This document shows, piece by piece, positions 35,573 through 45,022 of a DNA stretch of 64,000 nt. Source of the stretch: Singulisphaera sp. GP187. GTDB lineage: Bacteria; Planctomycetota; Planctomycetia; Isosphaerales; Isosphaeraceae. Within the stretch, counting starts at the first letter, position 1. Each line of letters opens with the position of its first letter. Both the position numbers and the translations under genes were made by a program. The notes beneath the pieces are model-generated. The model was not told where the DNA came from. It saw nothing but the letters and a program-made list of their open reading frames with translations, and searched no databases. Location of the stretch: assembly GCF_900129635.1 (NCBI RefSeq), contig NZ_FSRB01000001.1, positions 2,581,501-2,645,500 on the forward strand, written 5' to 3'.

Positions 35573-36629
35573 CGCCACCCCTGTCTCTTCCTCAACTTGG
35601 TGCGACTCGTGTGGGACCGAATACGCGACCAAGCTTCTCGCTTGTCCCCAATGCCACCGGCTCGCCCACGCCGACGCGTTGAAACAGTGCGCCGACGTCG
35701 CCGAGGCCGCGAGTCGGTCGGGTGATCTCACCACGGCTCTTGCCGCCTGGCGCGACGCGCTCGTGTTGCTGCCGCCAGCGTCGCGGCAATACGCCGCGAT
35801 CTCGGCCCGGCTTGAAACGCTCTCCCGTCAGATCGACGAGGGACAGGGGGTCAATCCTGGCCCCGTTTCAAGTCAGCCTGGTGAGCCGGATTCGGCCGCT
35901 TGGACGGGCAAGGCGGGAGTGGCGGGGCTCGGGACGCTGGCACTCCTCGCCTTGAAGTTCAAGTTCGTGCTGATCATGGCCCTGACTAAGGGAAAGTTGC
36001 TTTTATTAGGATTGACCAAGGCGAGCACCCTGTTTTCGATGCTCCTGTCGCTCGGGGTGTATTGGACCGCCTTCGGCTGGAAATTCGCCCTTGGCCTGGT
36101 GCTCTCGATCTACGTCCACGAGATGGGCCACGTCGCCGCACTCCGACGGTTCGGCATCCGCGCCGGGGCTCCGATGTTCATTCCCGGCCTCGGCGCCTAT
36201 GTCCGGCTCCAGCAGTCGTTACCCGACGCCAGGGCCGACGCTCGCGTGGGCCTGGCCGGCCCGATCTGGGGGCTGTTCGGCGCCTTGGCGACCTTCGCCG
36301 CGGCGCTCGCGACCGGCTCGCTGATGCTGGCGGCGATCGCCAAGCTGGCGGCCTGGATCAACCTGTTCAACCTGATTCCGATCTGGCAACTCGACGGCGG
36401 CCGTGGATTTCGATCGATGTCCCGCTCCGAGCGCTGGTTCTCGGCCCTCGCGATCGCGGTCATGTGGTCTGTAACCCAAGAGTCGCTCCTCTTCCTCCTC
36501 CTGATCGGGGCCACTTTCAACGTGCTGACTCACCCCCCGGCGAAAATGCCCGATCGGAGAGCCACCCTCGAATACGTCGTGCTGGTGGTCGCGTTCTCCC
36601 TCCTCACGATGATTCCGGTCAACATCTGA
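35565..36629 (+). CDS. M50 (site-2 protease-like) membrane metalloprotease with N-terminal zinc ribbon
   Basis: About 354 aa from ATG 35565, which overlaps the previous stop. The N-terminus has CDSCGTEY and CPQCHRL knuckles, then an alpha-helical repeat-like segment (residues ~35-85). The membrane part carries the zinc motif VHEMGHVAALRRFG, and the second M50 motif IPIWQLDGGRGF supplies the third ligand Asp. About six hydrophobic helices are seen. M50 proteins cut membrane-embedded substrates such as anti-sigma factors; the substrate here is unknown but could be the coupled membrane protein or the kinase encoded next. Confidence 0.87.
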   Translation: MPDATPVSSSTWCDSCGTEYATKLLACPQCHRLAHADALKQCADVAEAASRSGDLTTALAAWRDALVLLPPASRQYAAISARLETLSRQIDEGQGVNPGPVSSQPGEPDSAAWTGKAGVAGLGTLALLALKFKFVLIMALTKGKLLLLGLTKASTLFSMLLSLGVYWTAFGWKFALGLVLSIYVHEMGHVAALRRFGIRAGAPMFIPGLGAYVRLQQSLPDARADARVGLAGPIWGLFGALATFAAALATGSLMLAAIAKLAAWINLFNLIPIWQLDGGRGFRSMSRSERWFSALAIAVMWSVTQESLLFLLLIGATFNVLTHPPAKMPDRRATLEYVVLVVAFSLLTMIPVNI

Positions 36630-36843
36630 GGCGGACGCAATCCACGGGGCTCGGCCCCTTTGGTTTGACGACGAACACCGAGAATCGCCCCTCGTGATTC
36701 AAGAGCGACCTGGCTCAAGCCTCGTCGTTGTCATGGGAATCGCGGGGTGCTTGGATTATGATGCAAATCGGCCGATCCGCTTACTTCATTACCTCCGTTC
36801 GGCCTCGTTCATTCCTCTCGGTTATCCGCGGAGATCCTTCATC

Positions 36844-37413
36844 GTGGCGATCCAATGCCCCTCCTGCGATCACGCTCTCGGACTGAAAGCGGCGAAACCG
36901 GGACGCTATACCACCAAATGTCCCAAGTGCGCTCAGAAGCTCTTACTTCTCGTCCCAGCCGACCCTGACGCGGCACCCATCGTCTCCGCGGTTCGCGCCG
37001 ACCCAGCGACCAATAATCCCAGCGCAGCTCAAGCACCCACGGTCGCGCCGACACTCCCCCCCTCCCCCGCCGGCAATCTCCTAGGAACAGCGCCCGACGC
37101 CGCGGCAACGGCCACCGGCGCCTGGTCGACTCCCCGAGAGACGGAGGTCGCCGCCACGGCGGCCGATTCCGGAGCCGAGACACGACCGACCAGTTACTGG
37201 GCGACCACCACGCAGACCGCCCCGCCGAACTCGGCCCAGAATAGCGCGGAGCTCGGATTCGTCCTCGGCACCGACGCCGGCGCCACGGCCCCAGGCCACT
37301 CCACCGGCGCGAAGCCGGGGGGATTCCCAGCGTGCTCGGCGGCTACCAGGTCATCAGCGAGCTGGGCCACGGCGGCATGGGTGCTGTCTATCTGGCCCGA
37401 CAGATTTCCTTGA
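36844..37413 (+). CDS. N-terminal zinc-ribbon segment of the Ser/Thr kinase (separate frame)
   Basis: GTG 36844 follows GGAGAT. The first 50 residues are a zinc ribbon (CPSCDHALGLKAAKPGRYTTKCPKC), the module found at the start of many planctomycete kinases, then a long Pro/Ala/Thr linker. The frame runs past the point where the kinase should begin and ends at 37413 with unrelated sequence. Beyond a G6 run at 37317-37322 the kinase continues in the -1 frame. The heptamer G GGG GGA there fits the X-XXY-YYZ slippery pattern. Either one base is missing from the read, or the gene is frameshifted or slips in translation. Confidence 0.65.
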   Translation: MAIQCPSCDHALGLKAAKPGRYTTKCPKCAQKLLLLVPADPDAAPIVSAVRADPATNNPSAAQAPTVAPTLPPSPAGNLLGTAPDAAATATGAWSTPRETEVAATAADSGAETRPTSYWATTTQTAPPNSAQNSAELGFVLGTDAGATAPGHSTGAKPGGFPACSAATRSSASWATAAWVLSIWPDRFP

Positions 37414-39716
37414 ACCGGAACGTCGCCCTGAAGGTGATGAAACCGGAGTGGGCCGACAACCCCACGTTTGTCTCGCGGTTCACCCGCGAAGCCTATGCCG
37501 CGGCCCAGCTCGTGCACCACAACGTCGTGCAAATCTATGACTTCGGCCAGGACCGAGGGACCAACTTCTTCAGCATGGAGTTCGTGCAGGGGCAAACCCT
37601 CTCCCAACTGGTCAAGACGCAGAAGAAGATCGACCCCGAGGCCGCCGTGGGGTACATCCTTCAGGCCGCCCGCGGGCTCAAATATGCTCATGACCAAGGG
37701 ATGATCCATCGCGACATCAAGCCCGATAATCTCTTGCTCAACGACCAAGGAGTCGTCAAGGTCGCGGACCTCGGCCTGGTAAAGACTCCCGCCCTGGCCG
37801 AGGCGGAAGAAGCCCGCGAGGCCAACACGGCCGTCGTCGCCGCCCCCAAGGGAGCGATCTCCCTGGCCTCGGCCTCGAGCGGCGGCCAGATCACCTTGGT
37901 CAACTCAGCGATGGGAACTCCCGCCTTCATGGCGCCCGAGCAAGCCGTCGACGCCGCCTCCGTCGACTTGCGTGCGGATATCTATTCGCTGGGCTGCACA
38001 CTCTACGACCTGGTCACGGGCCGTCCTCCTTTCGAGGGAAAGACGGCCGTCGAGTTGATCACGAAACATCAGACCGAGGTCATCGTTCCCCCCGAGGCGA
38101 TCGTCAAACGCGTCCCCAAGGCGCTCTCCGACATCATCCTCAAGATGGTGGCGAAAAAGCCCCAAGATCGCTATTCCTACCTCGGCGACGTCATCAAGGT
38201 GCTCGAAGACTTCCTCGGCCTTCCCACCACCGGGGTCTTCTCACCGCGCGAGGAGCACGCGAACCTCCTCACCGAGAGCGTGGAATCGTTCAACAAGGCA
38301 CCGACCGCGCGACTCCGGCCCAAGCTCATCCTCGGTGGGTTCGCCGCCTGGCTCTTCGTGGTGGTCGCGGCGACTCTGGCCCGACAACCGGTCCTTGCGA
38401 GCGGCTTCCTCGGGCTCGGCCTGATGACGGCCCTCGCCTACTTCATCGTCTCGGGCGTGACCCAAAAGAAGACGCTCTTCCTCAAAGCCCAACAACTCGT
38501 CTTGGGGAGCGACCTGTTCGAGTGGCTGATGGTCCTCGCCGGCCTCGTCCTGTTCGCGACGGTCCTGGTCGTTTTCCACCTCGTGTTTGCCTGGGTCGCA
38601 TTTGGTGTCGTGGCGACATTGATCGCGATCGGCTTCCACCGAGCATACGACAAGAAGCTCGAGGCGGAGCGGCGCGAGGCTGTGGAAAAGACCGAAGACA
38701 TGCTCAAGACGATGCGTCTGCATGGCCTTGACGAAGACGCGCTCCGACAGTTCGTCTGCAAATACTCCGGCGATCGCTGGGAGGAGTTCTACGAGACGCT
38801 CTTCGGATACGAGGCCAAGTTGATCGCCCGCGACCGCTGGGGCCGCGCTGAGCAAGGGCGAATGCGCACGCGGTTCGGTGCCTGGCGTGACCCGATCGTC
38901 CGCTGGATCGACGCGAAGCAGCAATCACGACGGGAAGCACGCGAGCGTCGACTGCTCAAAAAGATCGAGGAAAAGGGGCTGGAAGCGCGCGGCGTCAACC
39001 TCATGACGGCCAGGCGCCAGGCGCGGCGGGCGGCCGAGGCCATGGTCATGATGGCCGCCGAACTCAAGGAGGCGGAACGGCTGCCACACGCGGTCCGAGG
39101 CGAACGGCTCGCGATCGGTCAAGCGCTCCGAGACGCGGCCGCGAAGCCGGAGATGGTGCTCAACGAACGGGAGCAAGGTTTGATCGGTCCGCGAACCGAC
39201 GGACCGCTCAACCTGATCCTCGGCCCCGGTCCGCGCTTCCTCGCCGGCGCCTTGTTGCTGACGGGCTGCCTCTTCTGGATGCATCAAAACAAGCTACTGA
39301 CCAAGGAGAAGCTGGAAGAGGCGAAGGTCACCGCCCAGCAACTCAGCGAAAAGGTCCAGGCCGTCACCAACGAGGCGGTGAAGGCACAAGACGTCACTGT
39401 CCTTAAGGATGCCCATAAGTCGTTCACTGAGGTCGAGCTGCCCAAGGTTCCCGATCGCACACGCCCGTTGAGCCTGCCGATGATTCCTCAACGGTTCACC
39501 GCCTGGTTCAACTCCTTCAATCCCGGAGTCGCCGGCCTGATCCTGCTCTTCTCCTCACTCTTCCGAGGCGTCAAGATCGGCCTGTTCGCCCTCCCGGGCG
39601 CCGCGATCGCCGTGTTCGGGCCGCAATTTCTCCCAGGCATGCACCCTGCAGTCGCTCCCGGCATTGGGCTTCTGCTCGGAGGGCTCGGCGCGGTCTTTGG
39701 GCGAACCCGATATTAA
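37332..39716 (+). CDS. Membrane Ser/Thr protein kinase
   Basis: A 794-aa open frame from GTG 37332, in the -1 frame relative to the upstream zinc-ribbon segment, with which it probably forms one ~957-aa protein. Kinase motifs: GHGGMGAVYLA, Lys in VALKVMK, HRDIKPDNLL, VADLGLVK (DLG for DFG) and GTPAFMAPEQA. About 50 residues between DLG and GTPAF make a long activation segment. After the kinase come two pairs of membrane helices (residues ~330-450), an Arg/Lys-rich helical region, another helix near 630, a coiled segment, and a hydrophobic C-terminus. Such kinases are numerous in planctomycetes; the target is unknown. Confidence 0.88.
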   Translation: MLGGYQVISELGHGGMGAVYLARQISLNRNVALKVMKPEWADNPTFVSRFTREAYAAAQLVHHNVVQIYDFGQDRGTNFFSMEFVQGQTLSQLVKTQKKIDPEAAVGYILQAARGLKYAHDQGMIHRDIKPDNLLLNDQGVVKVADLGLVKTPALAEAEEAREANTAVVAAPKGAISLASASSGGQITLVNSAMGTPAFMAPEQAVDAASVDLRADIYSLGCTLYDLVTGRPPFEGKTAVELITKHQTEVIVPPEAIVKRVPKALSDIILKMVAKKPQDRYSYLGDVIKVLEDFLGLPTTGVFSPREEHANLLTESVESFNKAPTARLRPKLILGGFAAWLFVVVAATLARQPVLASGFLGLGLMTALAYFIVSGVTQKKTLFLKAQQLVLGSDLFEWLMVLAGLVLFATVLVVFHLVFAWVAFGVVATLIAIGFHRAYDKKLEAERREAVEKTEDMLKTMRLHGLDEDALRQFVCKYSGDRWEEFYETLFGYEAKLIARDRWGRAEQGRMRTRFGAWRDPIVRWIDAKQQSRREARERRLLKKIEEKGLEARGVNLMTARRQARRAAEAMVMMAAELKEAERLPHAVRGERLAIGQALRDAAAKPEMVLNEREQGLIGPRTDGPLNLILGPGPRFLAGALLLTGCLFWMHQNKLLTKEKLEEAKVTAQQLSEKVQAVTNEAVKAQDVTVLKDAHKSFTEVELPKVPDRTRPLSLPMIPQRFTAWFNSFNPGVAGLILLFSSLFRGVKIGLFALPGAAIAVFGPQFLPGMHPAVAPGIGLLLGGLGAVFGRTRY

Positions 39717-39808
39717 GGTTCGACGGGTTGCCGGATCGACTGCGTCGCCTGGGTTGCAACGCTTCGCCGAACCATGTCATAGGGCCATGGACGACTTGCA
39801 GCTCGGAT

Positions 39809-39816
39809 CGAATTCC
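39809..39816. repeat. Target-site duplication, left copy
   Basis: CGAATTCC directly precedes the left terminal repeat of the insertion sequence and matches 41340-41347. Confidence 0.85.
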
Positions 39817-41339
39817 CAATAGTGTCCGGGATTGACCTTCATCAAATCTTCGCTTGCGCTTTTGGTTACGGTCGGCCACAGTATTCGTCATGGCGGCCAA
39901 GAAACCACCCCTGGTTGACACTCCCCCTTCCCAGCGACCTGAACGGGTCGGGGCACCGGGGTGGCTCTCTCGTGATTTGCCCATCTGGCCCGATCAAGTG
40001 GTCGGGGCCAAGCACATCCATTCGATCGAACGGCTCATCGCACAACTTCGCGACCAGGACCCCCATGGCAACCGCGACCTCTTCCTCGACGACGTCTTCG
40101 TTGCCATGCTCCTGGCCTTCTTCAACCCCACTCTGCGGACCCTCAGGACGATCGAGGATTTCAGCCAAACCCGACAAGCCCAAAAATTCCTCTCGATCCA
40201 GAAACTCTGCAAAAGCACCCTCTCCGACTTCAATAAGTTGGCCGACCACACTCGCTTGCAGCCGATCCTCGATCAGCTCCGACGCAACGTTCTCAAGCCC
40301 AGTCCCAACCCGAACCAGGCCGCCGATCCCCTGAGCTCGCTTCACCGCCAGGTCCTCGCCGTCGATGGCACCTTCCTTCATGCCGCCGCCTCAGTGGCCT
40401 GGAGCGTCCGCCGCCGCGGCGGCAAGACCGGCGCTCGCCTCGACTTCCATGTCGATGCCCAAACCTGGCTCCCCGAGCTGATCGTCGTCCCCGAGGCCGG
40501 CCAGAGCGAGGCGACCACCGCCGCGTACTCCATCACCCCCGGGGCGATCCATCTCTACGACCGGGGGATCTTCAGCTTCAAGCTGATCAAGGCCCACGTA
40601 GAACCGGCGGCGGATTTCGTGATGCGGTTCCGGAAACCCGGAGAACGCACCCCCAACCTCGAGACGACCGAGACGAGGGAACTCACCCAAGAGGCCCGCG
40701 ACGCGGACGTCATCTCCGATCGACTGGTCCGTTTTCCCGGCTCGACGCATCGCAAACCGCTGGGCATCGTCCTTCGCGAAGTGGTCATCGTCCCCAAGGA
40801 TGACCCCGAGAATCCGGTCTACCTCTTGACGACCCTGCTCGAGCCCGACGCATCAATTATCGGAGTATTATATCGTCATAGATGGCAAGTTGAACTGTTT
40901 TTCCGCTGGCTGAAAAGCTACGCGCGGTTCGATCATCTGATCAGTCACAGCCGCGAGGGTGTGCTGTTGAGCTTCTACGTCGCCGTGATCGGCGTCACGC
41001 TCATGTGCATCCATACAGGAAATCGCCCCAGCAAGTATATGTTTAGCCTGCTGGGAATGGTGGCCAACGGCACGGCGACGATGGACGAGATCATGCCGAT
41101 CCTTCGCGAGCGGGAGCGTCAGTGCCAATTACAGCGTGACCGCGTTGCGCGGAAGCGTGCCGAAAAACCCAAATAAGCGATCAGGGCCCGTCCACGCGCT
41201 GCGGACGAGGTCATGCCGCGGCATGCGCCGGGATCGCCCTCCAAACCGAAGGAGGCGGCTGCAAGGCTGTTCAAATCGAATTATTCTGGGATGTCCTGAC
41301 GAAAAGCCTCCTCGCCATCAGGAATCCCGGACACTATTG
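39817..41339 (+). mobile_element. Complete IS4-type insertion sequence, 1523 bp
   Basis: Terminal inverted repeats of 17 bp, CAATAGTGTCCGGGATT at 39817-39833 and its exact reverse complement at 41323-41339, bound the element. It contains one intact transposase gene. An 8-bp direct repeat CGAATTCC flanks both ends (39809-39816 and 41340-41347). It has inserted between two convergent genes (kinase and M14 peptidase) beside a hairpin, so it probably disrupts nothing. Perfect ends, perfect duplication and an intact gene suggest a recent insertion. Confidence 0.93.
39890..41176 (+). CDS. IS4 family transposase (DDE)
   Basis: About 428 aa. ATG 39890 is the likely start; the frame opens 12 codons earlier. 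Catalytic residues: first Asp in VLAVDGTFLH, second Asp in HLYDRGIF, and Glu within YRHRWQVELFFRWLK, which fits the IS4-family Y-(2)-R-(3)-E-(6)-K signature. No frameshift or stop is present, so the enzyme looks functional. It lies wholly inside the element bounded by the 17-bp repeats. Confidence 0.93.
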   Translation: MAAKKPPLVDTPPSQRPERVGAPGWLSRDLPIWPDQVVGAKHIHSIERLIAQLRDQDPHGNRDLFLDDVFVAMLLAFFNPTLRTLRTIEDFSQTRQAQKFLSIQKLCKSTLSDFNKLADHTRLQPILDQLRRNVLKPSPNPNQAADPLSSLHRQVLAVDGTFLHAAASVAWSVRRRGGKTGARLDFHVDAQTWLPELIVVPEAGQSEATTAAYSITPGAIHLYDRGIFSFKLIKAHVEPAADFVMRFRKPGERTPNLETTETRELTQEARDADVISDRLVRFPGSTHRKPLGIVLREVVIVPKDDPENPVYLLTTLLEPDASIIGVLYRHRWQVELFFRWLKSYARFDHLISHSREGVLLSFYVAVIGVTLMCIHTGNRPSKYMFSLLGMVANGTATMDEIMPILRERERQCQLQRDRVARKRAEKPK

Positions 41340-41347
41340 CGAATTCC
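41340..41347. repeat. Target-site duplication, right copy
   Basis: CGAATTCC directly follows the right terminal repeat and matches 39809-39816. Confidence 0.85.
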
Positions 41348-41348
41348 T

Positions 41349-41377
41349 CCCGTGGGGTGGGCGGCCCACCCCACGGG
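41349..41377. repeat. 14-bp-arm palindrome, possible bidirectional terminator or REP-like unit
   Basis: CCCGTGGGGTGGGC at 41349-41362 is the exact reverse complement of 41364-41377, with one base between. It shares the GGTGGGC/GCCCACC core with the inverted repeat at 26525-26592. It lies two bases beyond the right target-site copy of the insertion sequence, between convergent genes. Confidence 0.8.
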
Positions 41378-41440
41378 AATCGTTGGCCTCACGATGACGC
41401 CGAAGGCGAGCGTGTTGAAGTCGGCGAACACGGGTTCCGC

Positions 41441-43999
41441 TTACTTGGGCGATGGACCGGCCGGATCTTCCTCGCGGTAGAAGCTGTTGAACAGGAGCCG
41501 GAAGGTTCCATGAGGCTGACCGCGGTGCTGGGGCGGGAACCCGAAGAGGATGACCCGGCCGGATCCGATGGTGACCGCGACGAGTGCGGCCTTGCCTTGG
41601 ATCACTTCAGGACCGAGCAACCACCCGCTCTCGAGAACATTCCGGTCGGCGTAGCGTAAGCCAACTTCCGCCGGCCGCTGGACGTCCCCGGAGACGTCGA
41701 ACGCGAGCGAATGATCGAAGTATGCGGAAAGCTCGGCGGGAACCCCTCGAGTCAGCGACGAGTGTCCGGTCCGCTTGAGACGGACGATCGAGCCTGGCGC
41801 ATAGAAACGCGTCGACTTCACCCCCTTCAACACGTTGACCACGGGAAGGGCGAACTCGGTGATCGCGTAGTCGCACGAGTTCTCCAGACAGACGATCGTC
41901 CCCCCTGCCTCGACGAACGCCCGCAAGGCGGCCACTCCTTCGGTCCCCAAGCCGCCGACGTATTTCGGCTCGGTCTGATCCTCCGAGTACCCTTGCGTCA
42001 ACGACCGCGGCTCGATCGAAGGAATGACCAAAGTCTCGATCCGCTCGTTCAGACCACCCGCGCGGATCTCCGCGTTGTGCAGCGTGACGAACGGGATCCG
42101 GAACTTCTCGAGCACGAGCCGGGTCCATCCTTCATCCATGCTCGGATTCCAGGGCTGATAGACGCCGATCCGGCCGCGGCGAAGCACCCGCGAGCCCTTG
42201 GGGCTCGGGTCTTCTGGGTGGCCGACGAGTTGACTCGAGACGGTCGGTAAGACCCGCTCAAGCACCGCCTCGGTCTTGGCATCCGCCGGGAACGAGAGGA
42301 GGCCGCTCGCGTCGTTCACCTTGATGGCGACGTCGGCGTCGAGCAACGCATTCACAACAATGAAATCGTCGTTCGCCTGATGGCTCAACGCAAAGAACTT
42401 CGGGTCGTTCTCGCCCGAGCGTTGGCCCTGGATCGGCTCGATGCGATCGAGGGGTTCGGATTCGGCGGAAAATCGTGTCCCGACGGCGCTCGCCTGAACG
42501 CCCATCTGAAGTGGCAGCGTCCAACCGGCAACGTCGTAGGGGGTTTCGGGCACTCCTCCGGCCGTGAACCGCGAGGGGTAGACCTGCCGCTCCATCATAT
42601 CCTTGAGATGATTTCGATAGGGCTGCGCCGCGGGCAGGATCCAGGTTCCCGCCTCGTAGGCCGCGCCGTCGGCCTGAAACGGCTTCGTCGCCCGTCTCAC
42701 CTCGATCCCGGAGTCGTGGAGGATCCGGACCAGCTCGCTCGCCGTCCCGGGATCGCGCTGATTGCGTGAAACGACCCAGGCGAACGGGGGCTCGTTCTCC
42801 CCTTTGCGGGTGGCATCGCGCGCCATGTTCCGGAGATTGGTCTGGAACATTTGCCGAGAGTTGGCGGCGAGGGTCAGGATCGACCGGGCGCAGATCAGCT
42901 CGTAGTCGACGATATCGCGCAACCGCCACCAGCCTCCCGGCCAGGGATCGGCGAAGTTGACGCTCGGCGCGTGGTCGCGAAACCCGCGTGATCCCCCGGT
43001 GAGCTCGTGCTTTTCGAGAAAGATCGGTGAGGCCATCCGGACGCTCGCGGCCTCGGTCAGGACCGCCACGATGTTGTGCCGCTGCGGAGTGGTTCGGTTC
43101 CCGCCGTTCCACCAGTTGTCGTACATCGCGTTCGTGAGTACGCCTTGCTTACCGGCGGTGGCGAGGTCACCCGCCATGTGGGCACCAATCATAAAGATCG
43201 ACTGGTGAATGCGCGGGTCGAGGTTGGGATTGATCGGATCGAAGAAGGGGGGAACGAACAACCGCGCACCTCGGCTCCCCATCTGATGAACGTCGTAGAG
43301 AATCGTCGGCATCCATTCCTGATAGAGCAAGCGCGTCAGCAGCCTGGTCTCTTTCAGGTTGAGCATGAACCAGTCGCGGTTCGTGTCGTGGCCAGCATAC
43401 TTATGATAAAGCTCCGGCAGTCCGCTCCCTTCCCACGGATGCCCCTTCGATCGCTCATACCAGTGCGCCACCTTGTCGACACCGTCGGGGTTCGCCGAGG
43501 GGACGAGCAAGAGGATCGTCGAGTCGAGGATCGCACGCGTGGCGGGGTCGTTCTTCGACGCGAGCTCGTGCAGCAACTCCATCGCCATCAGGGTCGACGC
43601 CGTCTCGGTCGAGTGGATCGAGCAGGTGATCACGACGACCGGCTTGCTCTCCGCGATCGGGTCGGGCGACTCCGCCGTCGCGAGCCCGGGGTGGCTCAAC
43701 TGGCGTTGGAGCTGCTGGAACTTGCCAAGATCCTTAATCGTTTCGGGCGCGGAGACGACCGCCACGAGATAGGGACGTCCCTCCGTCGTCTCACCCAGGT
43801 TGCGCACCAAGACGCGGTCGGACGCGTCATCCACCTTGCGAAAGTAGTCAACCACGTTGGGCCAAGCCGCGAGCTGAAAGTCAGCACCCGGCCGATAGCC
43901 CAGGTGCGCCTCCGGGCTCGGCAGATCGGCCCCCGCGCAAGGCAAGACGAAGCCGACGAAAAGCAGCCAGACAAATGCGGCTTGACGGGAGGTTGGCAT
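41441..43999 (-). CDS. Secreted M14 family zinc metallopeptidase
   Basis: An 852-aa protein with a signal peptide (MPTSRQAAFVWLLFVGFVLP, cleaved near CAGA). The M14 domain has the first zinc ligands in CSIHSTETAST (HxxE), an NPDGVDKV block (substrate carboxylate region) and the third ligand in ILYDVHQMGSRGARLF. The C-terminal ~450 residues form an accessory region (for example PAAQPYRNHLKDMMERQ and GRIGVYQPWNPSMDEGW, a glutamine-amidotransferase-like pattern seen in large M14 peptidases). It probably trims peptides outside the cytoplasm. Single gene, convergent with the kinase and insertion sequence. Confidence 0.88.
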   Translation of the reverse strand: MPTSRQAAFVWLLFVGFVLPCAGADLPSPEAHLGYRPGADFQLAAWPNVVDYFRKVDDASDRVLVRNLGETTEGRPYLVAVVSAPETIKDLGKFQQLQRQLSHPGLATAESPDPIAESKPVVVITCSIHSTETASTLMAMELLHELASKNDPATRAILDSTILLLVPSANPDGVDKVAHWYERSKGHPWEGSGLPELYHKYAGHDTNRDWFMLNLKETRLLTRLLYQEWMPTILYDVHQMGSRGARLFVPPFFDPINPNLDPRIHQSIFMIGAHMAGDLATAGKQGVLTNAMYDNWWNGGNRTTPQRHNIVAVLTEAASVRMASPIFLEKHELTGGSRGFRDHAPSVNFADPWPGGWWRLRDIVDYELICARSILTLAANSRQMFQTNLRNMARDATRKGENEPPFAWVVSRNQRDPGTASELVRILHDSGIEVRRATKPFQADGAAYEAGTWILPAAQPYRNHLKDMMERQVYPSRFTAGGVPETPYDVAGWTLPLQMGVQASAVGTRFSAESEPLDRIEPIQGQRSGENDPKFFALSHQANDDFIVVNALLDADVAIKVNDASGLLSFPADAKTEAVLERVLPTVSSQLVGHPEDPSPKGSRVLRRGRIGVYQPWNPSMDEGWTRLVLEKFRIPFVTLHNAEIRAGGLNERIETLVIPSIEPRSLTQGYSEDQTEPKYVGGLGTEGVAALRAFVEAGGTIVCLENSCDYAITEFALPVVNVLKGVKSTRFYAPGSIVRLKRTGHSSLTRGVPAELSAYFDHSLAFDVSGDVQRPAEVGLRYADRNVLESGWLLGPEVIQGKAALVAVTIGSGRVILFGFPPQHRGQPHGTFRLLFNSFYREEDPAGPSPK

Positions 44000-44097
44000 G
44001 GCGCAACTTCGCTCCTAAAACAACCGGAGGCGATTCCACGGTCGTCTCATGGTAAGGGGAGGCGATTCCGAGATCGAGTCCTTACCCGTCCAAGTTC

Positions 44098-44755
44098 TCA
44101 TTCGATGGATTTCGCGTGGTCCGGCCTTGGTCTGTTCGCGATTCCGAGTGCCGAGCCCAGGAACGCGGCGCGAAGTTCGGCGATGAGTTCCTCGGCAGCG
44201 TAGGCGAGTGAGTCGAAACGATTCTCGATGTTCCGGTTCAGTCGGTCCAGGGCACCGGTCCAGTGCGTGGCCTCGTGGCCGAGCGTCGCGTAGTACGCGA
44301 GGCCGTCACGAAAGGCCTCGAAGCGCGGCATCTGGATGCAGTCCTTCTCGGGATCGTAAAACGCTTCGATTCCGCCATGCCGAAAGTCCGCCTGGAGGGC
44401 GGCAAAGAACCGCTCTGCCGATGCGCTCCGTTCGCTCTTGGGCAAACTCGGCACTGGCGGCGGCGTGTAACCGTCGACCTGGGCAATGCTGAAGATCGGG
44501 TAGCCTTTGGCGATAAGCCGCCGCCCGCTCCTCGGTTCACCGTCGTTCGCGTGCTCGGGTTTTTCATCTTCGCGCAGGGCGGGCATCCAGAACACGACGA
44601 GAGTGGATTGCTCTCCTCTCCTCACCTGCGCGCCATGTTCCTGCCACTGCTTGTACGTTGCCCACAACCACGACGAGTACCCGCGCCTTGCGGCCGCGAT
44701 CCAATGCGTGAGGACGTTCACCCCTGCGATATTCGCGCTTTGAAGCCGCGTTCAG
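44098..44755 (-). pseudogene. Truncated, frameshifted ArdC-like antirestriction protein
   Basis: The main frame (44098-44721, 207 codons) reads NVLTHWIAAARRGYSSWLWA, TYKQWQEHGAQVRRGE and TLVVFW, the ssDNA-binding domain of ArdC, and then the zincin motif ATLGHEATHWTGALDRL. The upstream piece NAASKREYR lies in another frame; one extra base near 44725 (CGCAGGGG) separates it from GVNVL, as expected from the YRGxNVL consensus. The true N-terminus is replaced by a nitroreductase fragment, and the C-terminus stops at DHAKSIE, short of the usual ending. ArdC proteins travel on plasmids and conjugative elements and protect incoming DNA, so this is a relic of such an element. Confidence 0.75.
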
Positions 44756-44978
44756 CATTCGATCCCGCCAGCGCAGTCATTCGATTATTTTTCACAGAGT
44801 TTGATTTAACGAAGACGATACGCATCGGCAACGAGTTGACGCTCGTCGGTCCCCATTTGGCCAGGTCGTAAATCTCCTGGAGTAATCCGTCCGGAACATC
44901 TCTGTCTTGCAAGTCGTGATGGGTGCGCGCGGCAGTAAACAGTTGCTGAATGAACATGATCGGGATCGCTGTATTCAT
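44718..44978 (-). pseudogene. Nitroreductase N-terminal fragment
   Basis: From ATG 44978 (ribosome site AAGAGA) the frame reads MNTAIPIMFIQQLFTAARTH, DRDVPDGLLQEIYDLAKW and GPTSVNSLPMRIVFVKS, the start of a RutE-like nitroreductase that binds FMN. It breaks off after about 75 residues (NRMTALAG) and runs into the ArdC remnant, whereas the family is ~195 aa. The FMN-binding and dimer C-terminal parts are absent. The fusion point is close to 44760. Confidence 0.75.
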
Positions 44979-45022
44979 TGGGAGTCTCTTTCGAGTTGAC
45001 TTACGCGGGCGTGCCAGCGTAC

